Shown piece after piece: positions 44,264 through 53,275 of a stretch of 64,000 nt of DNA. Positions within the stretch are counted from its first letter, which is position 1. Every line of letters starts with the position of its first letter. The notes beneath the pieces were generated by a model. That model searched no databases and had not been told where the DNA came from. It saw only the letters and a program-made list of their open reading frames with translations. The stretch spans positions 62,001 through 126,000 of the forward strand of contig JADKCP010000002.1 of NCBI GenBank assembly GCA_016718805.1, written 5' to 3'. Origin of the DNA: Bacteroidota bacterium. Lineage in GTDB: Bacteria > Bacteroidota > Bacteroidia > UBA4408. The position numbers were made by a program, and so were the translations under genes.

Positions 44264-46555
44264 ATGCGCATACTTTCATCTTTATTTTTACTTAGCTTAT
44301 TATTACTGTTTAGCAGTAATAATACGCAAGCACAAAAAGTAGGTGTGGTATTGAGTGGTGGTGGAGCTGATGGAGTTGCCCACATAGGAGTATTAAAAGC
44401 GCTGGAAGAGAACCATATACCAATTGATTATATTGTTGGTACCAGTATGGGTGCCTTTATTGCCGGAATGTACGCCTCGGGATATTCGGTTGCTGAAATT
44501 GAAAAGTTTATTAAAAGCGATAAATTTAAACGAGCCGCCGAAGGTGATGTAGAAGAAAAATATATTTTTTATTTAAAGAAAAAGGAAAGTGATGCTTCTT
44601 GGATTTCCTTTAAATTTGCACCAGATACGGTTTTATCTACCTCTCTCCCAACCAATTTTATATCACCTGTTCCAATTGATTTTACTTTAGTTGAATTATT
44701 TGCCAATTCATCAGCTGCCGCCAATTACAATTTTGACAGTTTGATGATTCCTTTTCGATGTGTAGGTTCGGATGTTACCGAAAAGCGCCAAGTAGTTTTC
44801 AATAAAGGCGATGTGGGTCAATGTATCCGAGCATCTATGTCGTATCCTTTTTATATAAAACCAATACTAATAGATGGAAATTTATTTTTTGATGGTGGAT
44901 TGTACAACAACTTCCCAATTGATGTATTGTACCACGATTTTAAACCAGATGTAATTATTGGAAGTAGTGTGGCAGATAAGATAAAGGCACCTGATGAAGA
45001 CAACGTTATTTTGCAAATAAAAAGCATGTTAATTAACAGAGGCAAATCAGAGCCAGTTCCTGTTCCCTCTATTATTATTGAACCGCTAGTTGAGAACATT
45101 GGCTTGTTTGAATTTAAAAATGCTGCTAAAGTTTTAGAGAATGGATATGATGCTGCTAATCAAAAAATGGACAGTATTAAATTAGTGATTAGCAGACGTG
45201 AAAATGCCGATTCATTGAGTTGTAAAAGACAACTATTTATGGGTAAAAAAGAGCGGCTTGTTTTTGAACGCATACTCATTGATGGGCTAAAACCGAAGCA
45301 AGCCCATTATGTAAAAAAACTATTGAGCAATAACTCTAAATTAATTACTCTTGAAGAACTAAAGCCAAAATATTATCGTTTAGTGGCAGACGATAAGATT
45401 CGACAAATTTATCCTTTGTCGAAATACAATGCTAAATCGGGTTATTACGATTTATTATTAAAGATTAAGCGCGAAAAAGATTTGTTTATTTCTTTTGGAG
45501 GAAATGTTTCATCGCGTCCCATAAATGCAGGATTTATTGGTCTTCAATACAATTATTTGCGAAAAATTTCCATTACATCAAGTGGCAATATATATTTCGG
45601 AAAGCTATATGGTTCCTATCAAGGTAAGTTACGTTTTGATTTTCCATCTCGTTTACCTTTTTACGCCGAAGCCTCCTTTACACGCAGTCGCTGGGATTTT
45701 TTTAAAAGCAGTACCGCTTTTTTTGAAGAATCGAAACCATCCTTTTTGGTCCAAAATGATTTGTATGGGGATGTAAATCTAGGATTACCGGCAAAAAATA
45801 AAGGTAAAATTATTACTGGTTCAGCCTTTGCTAACAGTTATGTTAAGTACTATCAAACCAAGATTTTTTCAGCCACCGATACCGCCGATCGTACTGATTT
45901 TTATTTAACCAGTCCCTATATCTATTACGAACGAAACACACTTAACAAAAAACAATACGCCAATAGTGGAACTTATTTTCTAGCTAAATTGCGTTATATA
46001 AGCGGCCGCGAAGTAAATCATCCAGGTTCAACCGCCGAAAACAGAAGCGTTTACAGCCGCTATCACAATTGGTTTAACTTACACCTTGTGTATGACAATT
46101 ATTTTAAACGTAAAGGAAATTTGCGTTTGGGATTTTTTGTTGAAGGTGTTTTTTCGAACCAAGATTTTTTCAACAACTACACTGCTAGTATTTTGTCGGC
46201 ACCAGCATTTATGCCTATTCCCGAGAGCAGAACCTTATTTTTAGAAAATTTCAGAGCACATTCCTTTGCTGCTGGAGGACTTCGAACTATCGTAAATTTA
46301 TATACTAATTTTGATATACGTTTAGAAGGATTTGCCTATCAACCCTATAAGGAAATTATCAAGCAACCCGATTTAACCGCTGCTTATGGTGCTCCATTTG
46401 CAAAAGTATATTTTATTGGATCCACCTCTTTGATTTATCACAGTCCAATTGGTCCGCTAAGCTTTAGCGTAAATTATTACGACCGTAAAACGAATTCCTT
46501 TAATTTTTTATTTTCGTTCGGATACTTATTGTTTAATAAAAAATCTACCGAGTAA
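44264..46555 (+). CDS. Patatin-like phospholipase fused to outer membrane barrel
   Basis: About 763 aa from ATG 44264, which gives a proper signal peptide (MRILSSLFLLSLLLLFSSNNTQA, then Q). The patatin domain (about 30-310) has GGGADG as oxyanion segment, the nucleophile elbow GTSMG near residue 60 and the Asp in DGGLYNNFP near 210. A short POTRA-like domain (about 325-395; LIDGLKPKQAHYVKKLL) and a BamA/TamA-like barrel to the end follow. This is the PlpD-like type Vd layout. It probably acts on phospholipids at the cell surface or after cleavage. The gene end overlaps the convergent oxidoreductase by 11 nt. Confidence 0.9.
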   Translation: MRILSSLFLLSLLLLFSSNNTQAQKVGVVLSGGGADGVAHIGVLKALEENHIPIDYIVGTSMGAFIAGMYASGYSVAEIEKFIKSDKFKRAAEGDVEEKYIFYLKKKESDASWISFKFAPDTVLSTSLPTNFISPVPIDFTLVELFANSSAAANYNFDSLMIPFRCVGSDVTEKRQVVFNKGDVGQCIRASMSYPFYIKPILIDGNLFFDGGLYNNFPIDVLYHDFKPDVIIGSSVADKIKAPDEDNVILQIKSMLINRGKSEPVPVPSIIIEPLVENIGLFEFKNAAKVLENGYDAANQKMDSIKLVISRRENADSLSCKRQLFMGKKERLVFERILIDGLKPKQAHYVKKLLSNNSKLITLEELKPKYYRLVADDKIRQIYPLSKYNAKSGYYDLLLKIKREKDLFISFGGNVSSRPINAGFIGLQYNYLRKISITSSGNIYFGKLYGSYQGKLRFDFPSRLPFYAEASFTRSRWDFFKSSTAFFEESKPSFLVQNDLYGDVNLGLPAKNKGKIITGSAFANSYVKYYQTKIFSATDTADRTDFYLTSPYIYYERNTLNKKQYANSGTYFLAKLRYISGREVNHPGSTAENRSVYSRYHNWFNLHLVYDNYFKRKGNLRLGFFVEGVFSNQDFFNNYTASILSAPAFMPIPESRTLFLENFRAHSFAAGGLRTIVNLYTNFDIRLEGFAYQPYKEIIKQPDLTAAYGAPFAKVYFIGSTSLIYHSPIGPLSFSVNYYDRKTNSFNFLFSFGYLLFNKKSTE

Positions 46556-48137
46556 TTTTTTCGTAAATTTTTTGAGCGCAATTCTGTCCATCAATCGCTG
46601 CTGAAACAATTCCGTCTGCGTAACCTGCACCTTCACCACAAGGATACAAGTTGAAAAGTTGAGGATGATGGAGTTCGTGTTTATCACGAGGTATGCGCAC
46701 TGGTGAAGAAGTACGTGATTCAACAGCAACAATTACAGCATCATTGGTTAAATAACCTTTCATTTTTTTACCAATGAGTTGAAAAGCTTTTTGCAAACGT
46801 TTTGCAATTTCGGGTGGTAGGAGCTGATGCAAAGGTGCCGAAACTATACCCGGTTGATAGGAACAAGCCGGTAAATCAACAGAAATTACGCCGTTCACAA
46901 AATCGAGTAAACGCTGAGCTGGAGCAATTTGACATTTGCCTCCGGCTTCAAATGAAATTTTTTCGAGTTGCATTTGATAAGCTAATGCTGCTAAAGCCCC
47001 ATGGTTTGTGTATTTTTTCCAATCTTCTTCTGTAATTGTAACAACAATTCCTGAATTGGCAAATGGGTTATCGCGTTTAGAAGGACTCCAACCATTTGTA
47101 ACCACTTGTTCAGGTCCGGTAGCACAAGGTGCAATAATTCCGCCCGGACACATGCAAAACGAATAAACCCCTTTCCCATCAATTTGCTCAACCCAACTGT
47201 AAGCGGCTGCAGGTAAATAATTTCTTGCTTCTTGCACTTCTTCGCTCGTTCTGCAATGATATTGCAATGCATCAATAACAGCTTGAGGATGCTCAACTCG
47301 TACGCCTGCAGCAAATTCTTTTGCTTCTATTGAAAGTTCTTTTTTATGTAGTAATTCAAAAATATCTCGTGCTGAATGTCCGCTTGCCAAAATAACTGCT
47401 TCACCTCTAAATAAGCGCACTTCGTTAGTTTGAGTATGGATGGTTTTTACTTCTGAAATTTTATTTTCGTTGATAATAAAATCAACCATACGGGTATTGA
47501 AATGTATTTCGCCACCGGAATCAATAATTTGATTGCGAATATTTTGAATTATTTTGGGAAGTTTATTCGTGCCTATATGTGGATGAGCGTCAACAGCAAT
47601 CATTTCATCGGCACCGAATTGAATAAACGATTTTAAAATAGTTGATACATCTCCCTTTTTGGTAGAACGTGTATACAATTTTCCATCTGAATAAGTGCCT
47701 GCCCCACCTTCGCCAAAACAATAATTTGAATCGGGGTTAACTACTTGCTTGCGATTTAAATCAGCTAAATCGCGACGTCTTTCTCTTACATTTTTACCAC
47801 GTTCAATTAAAATAGGTTTAAGGCCTTTTTCGATTAAGCGTAAAGCGGCGAACAATCCTGCGGGTCCTGCACCAATTATGAGTACCGGTTTTGCGGTTGC
47901 AACATTTGAATACTGAATAAAGTCAGGTAGAATTGTCGGTACAACTTCGTTGATATAAACACGGTAGCGTAGATTTACTTTTATAGTTCTAGCACGTGCA
48001 TCTATCGAACGCTTCAACAGCACCAATGAAGTAATTTCAGAGTTTGTAACTGAACACAGTGCAGCAATTTTTTCTTTAATCAGTTCTGAATTTGAGGCTT
48101 CTCTAACTGAAGCAATCAAATCAATATCTTGAATCAT
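46545..48137 (-). CDS. FAD-dependent oxidoreductase (COG2509-like)
   Basis: 530 aa. An N-terminal region of about 85 residues is followed by an FAD-binding fold (VLIIGAGPAGLFAALRLIEKGL), the motif NYCFGEGGAGTYSDGKLYTR, and C-terminal NLYPCGEGAGYADGIVSAAIDG. These features fit the large uncharacterised FAD-dependent dehydrogenase family found in most Bacteroidota. The substrate is unknown. It ends the minus-strand run that starts with the aminotransferase; the gap to porT is 59 nt. Confidence 0.87.
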   Translation of the reverse strand: MIQDIDLIASVREASNSELIKEKIAALCSVTNSEITSLVLLKRSIDARARTIKVNLRYRVYINEVVPTILPDFIQYSNVATAKPVLIIGAGPAGLFAALRLIEKGLKPILIERGKNVRERRRDLADLNRKQVVNPDSNYCFGEGGAGTYSDGKLYTRSTKKGDVSTILKSFIQFGADEMIAVDAHPHIGTNKLPKIIQNIRNQIIDSGGEIHFNTRMVDFIINENKISEVKTIHTQTNEVRLFRGEAVILASGHSARDIFELLHKKELSIEAKEFAAGVRVEHPQAVIDALQYHCRTSEEVQEARNYLPAAAYSWVEQIDGKGVYSFCMCPGGIIAPCATGPEQVVTNGWSPSKRDNPFANSGIVVTITEEDWKKYTNHGALAALAYQMQLEKISFEAGGKCQIAPAQRLLDFVNGVISVDLPACSYQPGIVSAPLHQLLPPEIAKRLQKAFQLIGKKMKGYLTNDAVIVAVESRTSSPVRIPRDKHELHHPQLFNLYPCGEGAGYADGIVSAAIDGQNCAQKIYEKITR

Positions 48138-48196
48138 TTAGTTGGGATAGTTAACTAGTTTGATAAACCTTTCAGCTTTTATTATTCTTCAACTCT

Positions 48197-48907
48197 TCAT
48201 TCGAAAGTAAAGGATATGTCAATAATTTTAGAGGTTAATTTATCAATTGAATTTGCAAACACGTTATTATCCTTCACCAATAAATTACGAACACCAAAAC
48301 AAAATTTCAATTCGGGAGAAAATTTGAAATACTTCTGATAGAAATCAAAGCCTACTCCCATCGTATAATACACATCATTTTTTCGCAATTTTACAATAGC
48401 ATCAACTACTAAATTACTGTTTACATCCTTCTGCGAAGCAATATCAATGGTGTATTTGCCGCCAACAACTAGGTATGCTCTAAAGTTATTATACCTAGCC
48501 GATTTTAATTTTAAATCGAGTGGGAATTGTATAAAAGTTGATTCAACTGCTTTTTTACGGGTGATATCTCCCTTCGTACTTTTAAAGGTGTACTCCAAAT
48601 TACGCGTCGAAAATGCCAATGCCGGGATAAAGCGTAAATCGACATATTCAGCAATACGTAAATTACTAACAATCCCTAAATTAAAACCGGTTTGAGGTGT
48701 AGATTCCAATATATATACCGAGTCAAGCCCTGCAAGATTAGGATTGGGGTGTATAATGAAATCGGCTTTGTTAAGTCCGAGCAAAAATCCAAAATGTATA
48801 GTCTTGTAATCAAAATTCGGCAAATTGATAGCTTTCACTTTTTGCGCATGCAATTCGGTTAGACTAACAATCCCAATAAGAAATAAGAGAAAATACTTTT
48901 TATACAC
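48197..48907 (-). CDS. porT: PorT-like outer membrane protein of the type IX secretion system
   Basis: 236 aa with signal peptide (ends ELHA, then Q) and an eight-stranded-barrel-like pattern typical of the PorT/SprT family: NFDYKTIHFGFLLGLNKADF, LDLRFIPALAFSTRNLEY, and final SFTFE. PorT is required for T9SS secretion. The neighbouring menG/ubiE gene supports the call, since this pair is conserved in the phylum. It matches the T9SS tails on the proteins encoded at 1-3.6 kb. The start is GTG. Confidence 0.83.
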   Translation of the reverse strand: MYKKYFLLFLIGIVSLTELHAQKVKAINLPNFDYKTIHFGFLLGLNKADFIIHPNPNLAGLDSVYILESTPQTGFNLGIVSNLRIAEYVDLRFIPALAFSTRNLEYTFKSTKGDITRKKAVESTFIQFPLDLKLKSARYNNFRAYLVVGGKYTIDIASQKDVNSNLVVDAIVKLRKNDVYYTMGVGFDFYQKYFKFSPELKFCFGVRNLLVKDNNVFANSIDKLTSKIIDISFTFE

Positions 48908-48935
48908 CTATTTTACTAACGCTAGAATTATCAAT

Positions 48936-49664
48936 TTATTTTTTTGCCACATAAATACTGGCAATACCAAAGGTAAGTGAAATTATTTTTGTTTCCTTAA
49001 AACCACAAGAACGCAAAATATCAGTAAAATCAGTACCATCCGGAAATGCTTCAACCGATTCGGGAAGATAAGTATACGCAGCAGCATCTTTAGAAAACAA
49101 CTTACCTATTGGAGGTAAAATGTAGTTCGAATAAAAGGAATACAACTGTTTCACAGGAAATTTACGAGGTTTCGAAAACTCCAGCACCACCAACTTCCCA
49201 TTAGGCTTAAGTACTCTGTATATTTCTGTTAATCCTTTATTCAAGTGTTCAAAATTACGCACGCCAAATGCAACTGTTGCGGCATCGAAAAAATTAGCTT
49301 CGAACTTCAAATTCTCACTATCACCATTTTGCAAATCAATTATATTTTCAAGTCCTTTCGATTTTATTTTAGTTCTACCAGCTGCTAACATTCCTTCTGA
49401 AATATCGATTCCTATTATCTTTTCAGGATGCAAGCTCAGTGCCTCAAGTGCAAAATCGCCGGTACCGGTAGCTATATCGAGCAATGTTTTAGGCTTACCG
49501 GAAGCAAGTTCACGGATGGCTCGCTTTCGCCATAAAATATCAATCCCTAAAGAAAGAAAGTGATTCAAAAAATCATATTTAGGTGCGATGTTATTAAACA
49601 TAGTTGCAACCTGATCTTTCTTACTTTCTTTAGAAATTTTATAGGGAGTTACGCTAGCTTTCAT
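48936..49664 (-). CDS. menG: Demethylmenaquinone methyltransferase
   Basis: 242 aa class I SAM methyltransferase of the UbiE/MenG family: MFNNIAPKYDFLNHFLSLGID, the SAM motif LLDIATGTGDFALEAL, PEKIIGIDISEGML, and VAFGVRNFEHLNKGLTEIYRVLKPNGK with the family signature. It makes menaquinone, the quinone of this phylum. It is 25 nt from the heptose kinase gene and 28 nt from porT. Confidence 0.95.
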   Translation of the reverse strand: MKASVTPYKISKESKKDQVATMFNNIAPKYDFLNHFLSLGIDILWRKRAIRELASGKPKTLLDIATGTGDFALEALSLHPEKIIGIDISEGMLAAGRTKIKSKGLENIIDLQNGDSENLKFEANFFDAATVAFGVRNFEHLNKGLTEIYRVLKPNGKLVVLEFSKPRKFPVKQLYSFYSNYILPPIGKLFSKDAAAYTYLPESVEAFPDGTDFTDILRSCGFKETKIISLTFGIASIYVAKK

Positions 49665-49689
49665 TTATTCCAATATACCTGTTAACTTA

Positions 49690-50682
49690 TTAAATAAGTT
49701 GTTTAGCTTCTTCCAGCAGCTGTTGTTTGTCCACCGAAACAACACCCAATTTTTCGCACACCAAGCCACCGGCAAGATTCGCCAATGCAGCCATGAATTC
49801 TAGAGAAGATTGGGCAGCCAAACAAAGTGTAGCAACAGCAATTACTGTATCGCCTGCACCCGAAACATCCGAAATAGTGCGAATATGAGCCGGCAACCAG
49901 TATTCACTTTTACTTTGGGCAATGTAAATACCTCGTTCAGATAATGTAATTAAACAGATTGAACAATTTAAAGTTTTTGATAGTAGCTGAATCGCATTCT
50001 TCAAATTCTTTGGAACACTTAAATCTGTTTCGAGTTTTAATCCCTCTTTTAATTCGCGTAAATTGGGTTTAAACAAGGTCACATTTTTATAGGCCAAGAA
50101 ATTGCTTTTTTTAGGATCAACACTTGTTGGAATCGAATTCTTTTTAGCCAGCTTAATCAGCTCCTCTATTAAGTTTTTGCTCAAAACTCCTTTGTCGTAA
50201 TCTTCAAAAATAAGTGCATCAATTTTTTTTGTGCTTAAAATTTTTGAGATGAGTTGAAATAATTTTTTGCTTTGAGCATCACTAATAGCATTCGTAACTT
50301 CTTCATCAATACGTAGCATTTGATGATGGTTGCCAATAATACGGGTTTTAGAAGTAGTTGGACGATCATCAACAATTATAATTCCTTCAGCTGTAAGTTG
50401 TTCTTTTTTGATTAATTGTGAAAATAATTTTCCGTTACTATCGTTTCCAATAACTGAACATAGTATTGGTTTTGCGCCCATTGCTTTAATATTTAGTGCA
50501 ACATTGGCAGCACCCCCTAATCGGTTTTCTCGTTTTTGAGCAGCAACAATTGGTACCGGAGCTTCGGGTGAAATGCGGTTAACGGTTCCCCAAACATAGG
50601 AATCAAGCATTACATCGCCTACAATTAAAACGTTAAGTTTATTAAAGGAAGTAAATAATTGATGCAGTTGTTTTGAATCCAT
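49690..50682 (-). CDS. hldA: D-glycero-beta-D-manno-heptose-7-phosphate kinase
   Basis: 330 aa PfkB-type sugar kinase. Family signatures are VGDVMLDSYVWGTVNRISPEAPVPIV, RLGGAANVALNIKAMGA, VDPKK and the catalytic DVSGAGDTVIA with its Asp. Only the kinase part of HldE is present; the adenylyltransferase part must be elsewhere. It belongs to ADP-heptose supply for lipopolysaccharide core. Confidence 0.92.
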   Translation of the reverse strand: MDSKQLHQLFTSFNKLNVLIVGDVMLDSYVWGTVNRISPEAPVPIVAAQKRENRLGGAANVALNIKAMGAKPILCSVIGNDSNGKLFSQLIKKEQLTAEGIIIVDDRPTTSKTRIIGNHHQMLRIDEEVTNAISDAQSKKLFQLISKILSTKKIDALIFEDYDKGVLSKNLIEELIKLAKKNSIPTSVDPKKSNFLAYKNVTLFKPNLRELKEGLKLETDLSVPKNLKNAIQLLSKTLNCSICLITLSERGIYIAQSKSEYWLPAHIRTISDVSGAGDTVIAVATLCLAAQSSLEFMAALANLAGGLVCEKLGVVSVDKQQLLEEAKQLI

Positions 50683-50751
50683 TTCTTTATACTTTCACTT
50701 ATTGTAGAAGAAATTTTGTTGATACAATTTCCGATAAAAGCATCGTCTCCA

Positions 50752-51945
50752 TTAATTCAATAATGCTAATGCAACTTTTACTCGTTTTAAGGCTTCTTTT
50801 AGCTTTTCTTCAGAGGTTGCGTAAGAAAAACGTACACAGTTATCATCTCCAAAGGCGTCACCTGAAACTAATGCAACATTTGCACTGTGCAATAAATACA
50901 TGCTTAAATCGTGTGAATTAGTGATATGCACATCATCTTTGCTTTTTCCAAAGTAGGAACTAATATCAGGAAAAACATAAAATGCACCGTCCGGAACATT
51001 TGCTTTGACTCCGGGAATATCTTTTAAAAGCGAAACTACCAAGTCTCTACGTTTTTTAAATGCTTCACACATTTGATGTGTAACAGAAGGATCAGCTAAT
51101 ACAGCCGCCATTGCAGCACGTTGCGCAATTGAAGAAGTACCTGAAGTAAACTGACCTTGCATTTTTTCGCATGCCTTGGCAATCCATTTAGGTGCACCAA
51201 TGTATCCAATTCTCCAACCGGTCATGGCAAAACCTTTACTCACTCCGTTTACTGTAATTACTTGATTACGTATAGTTTCAAATTGAGCTAAACTCTCGTG
51301 TTTACCAATAAAATTAATGTGTTCGTAAATTTCATCCGATATCACAAATAAGTTAGGATGTTGTGCAATTACATCAGCAAAGGCTTTTAATTCAGCTTTT
51401 GTATAAACAGCCCCACTTGGATTGCAGGGAGTGCTAAAAATCATCAACTTTGATTTAGGTGTAATTGCTTTTTGCAGCTGCTCGGCTGATATTTTAAAAT
51501 TGCTTTCAACAGTTGAAGGAATAAAAACGACCTTCCCATCTGCTAATTTTACTTGTTCGCTATAACTCACCCAATATGGAGTTGGTATAATTACTTCATC
51601 ATCTTTGTCAATCAATGCAAGAATTACATTCGCAATGGATTGCTTTGCACCGGTTGAAACAACAATTTCATCTGGACTATAAATTAAGTCATTGTCGCGT
51701 TTAAATTTAGTACAAATAGCTTCCCTTAAATCGAGATAACCCGGAACAGGTGTATAATGTGAAAAATTATTGTCGATTGCATTTTTGGCTGCTTCCTTAA
51801 TAAAATCGGGAGTATCAAAATCTGGTTCACCAATGCTCAGGCTAATCACATCAATACCTTTGGCTTGTAACTCGCGACTAATACGTGCCATTGCCAAAGT
51901 TTGTGGTTCGGTAATGTTATTATGCCTTTCTGATAACTTTGTCAT
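50752..51945 (-). CDS. Class I aminotransferase (aspartate aminotransferase type)
   Basis: 397 aa PLP-dependent aminotransferase: SLSIGEPDFDTPDFI, NFSHYTPVPGYLDLREAI, STPCNPSGAVYTKAEL, SDEIYEHINF and the PLP lysine in NGVSKGFAMTGWRIGY. Close to the bacterial AspC-Ib type, acting on aspartate and perhaps prephenate. Aromatic biosynthesis is represented by the divergent aroC, but this link is only suggestive. Confidence 0.92.
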   Translation of the reverse strand: MTKLSERHNNITEPQTLAMARISRELQAKGIDVISLSIGEPDFDTPDFIKEAAKNAIDNNFSHYTPVPGYLDLREAICTKFKRDNDLIYSPDEIVVSTGAKQSIANVILALIDKDDEVIIPTPYWVSYSEQVKLADGKVVFIPSTVESNFKISAEQLQKAITPKSKLMIFSTPCNPSGAVYTKAELKAFADVIAQHPNLFVISDEIYEHINFIGKHESLAQFETIRNQVITVNGVSKGFAMTGWRIGYIGAPKWIAKACEKMQGQFTSGTSSIAQRAAMAAVLADPSVTHQMCEAFKKRRDLVVSLLKDIPGVKANVPDGAFYVFPDISSYFGKSKDDVHITNSHDLSMYLLHSANVALVSGDAFGDDNCVRFSYATSEEKLKEALKRVKVALALLN

Positions 51946-52064
51946 AGGTTAAATTTAAAGGGACAAAGCTAATAATTATTGTTATATCCTAATAGAATAT
52001 CAAGTGAGAGTATTATCATAGGTGCTTTTGATTAGTATGGTAAATCAAGTCAAGGCACTATATT

Positions 52065-52093
52065 TTGCAAGTTGACTTTTTGCTCTAAATTTG
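52065..52093 (+). promoter_or_regulatory. Promoter of aroC
   Basis: TTG (52065-52067), 18 nt, TAAATTTG (52086-52093). Leader of about 64 nt. Confidence 0.6.
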
Positions 52094-52163
52094 CAGCTTA
52101 GCAGCTTCGATCAATCATCAAATTTGTTAATATTCTTAGTGTTAAGAAAAGTAAAAAACTTTT

Positions 52164-53264
52164 ATGGCAGGAAACACATTTGGGCAACTCTTTTCACTTC
52201 GCACATTTGGCGAATCACATGGTTTGGCCATAGGAGGTATAATTGATGGCTGTCCAGCAGGATTGGAAATTGATGTTGATTTTATTCAACAGGAGTTGGA
52301 CCGAAGAAAACCAGGTCAATCTAAATTAGTTTCACAACGAAAAGAGCGTGATTGTGCCGAATTTTTATCAGGAATTTTTGAAGGCCGAACTACAGGTACA
52401 CCTATTGGATTTATTATTAAAAATGAAAATGCAAAGTCTGGAGATTATGCACATTTAAAAGATGTGTATCGCCCATCACATGCAGATTATACTTACGACA
52501 AAAAATACGAGGTACGCGATTACAATGGTGGAGGAAGAAGTAGTGCACGCGAAACTGCTTGCCGTGTAGTTGCAGGAGCCATCGCTAAATTGCTGCTCAA
52601 AAAAATTAAGATTCACATAAGTGCTTATGTATCTCAAGTGGGTGATATTAAAACATCTTTAAATTACCAACAACTCGATTTTTCATCGATTGAATCAACC
52701 GCTGTTCGTTGTCCGGACCTAGCCATTGCTAAAAAGATGATTGCTAAAATTGAACAAGTTCGTAAAGCAGGCGATACAGTTGGAGGAATTATAAGTTGTG
52801 TTGTAACCAATGTACCAGCCGGATTAGGTGAACCAGTTTTTGATAAACTACATGCCGATTTGGGAAAAGCTATGTTAAGTATTAACGCTGTGAAAGGCTT
52901 CGAATATGGAACTGGTTTTGAAGGTGCATCGCATACAGGTTCTGCCGAAAATGATGCCTTTGTGTTTAACAAAAAGGAAAATAAAATTCGCACACTCACC
53001 AATAATTCCGGCGGAATACAAGGAGGAATTTCAAATGGCGAAACCATTTATTTTAACACCGCTTTCAAACCTGTAGCAACTTTAATGCAGCAACAACAAT
53101 CGGTTTCAACAAAAAATAAAGCAGTAATTGTAAAAGGCAAAGGTCGTCATGATGCTTGTGTTGTGCCTCGTGCTGTTCCTATTGTTGAAGCCATGGCAGC
53201 CCTAGTTTTAGCTGATCACTTGCTCCGAACAAAAACTGCTACACTTAAAAATTTATTAAAATAA
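52164..53264 (+). CDS. aroC: Chorismate synthase
   Basis: 366 aa. All three family signatures are visible: GESHGLAIGGIIDGCPAG near the N terminus, GGGRSSARETACRVVAGA (residues about 120-140) and a C-terminal RHDACVVPRAVPIVEAM. It converts EPSP to chorismate with reduced FMN in the last step of the shikimate pathway. It ends 11 nt before the convergent ABC exporter gene. Confidence 0.98.
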   Translation: MAGNTFGQLFSLRTFGESHGLAIGGIIDGCPAGLEIDVDFIQQELDRRKPGQSKLVSQRKERDCAEFLSGIFEGRTTGTPIGFIIKNENAKSGDYAHLKDVYRPSHADYTYDKKYEVRDYNGGGRSSARETACRVVAGAIAKLLLKKIKIHISAYVSQVGDIKTSLNYQQLDFSSIESTAVRCPDLAIAKKMIAKIEQVRKAGDTVGGIISCVVTNVPAGLGEPVFDKLHADLGKAMLSINAVKGFEYGTGFEGASHTGSAENDAFVFNKKENKIRTLTNNSGGIQGGISNGETIYFNTAFKPVATLMQQQQSVSTKNKAVIVKGKGRHDACVVPRAVPIVEAMAALVLADHLLRTKTATLKNLLK

Positions 53265-53275
53265 CACGGCTTTAA

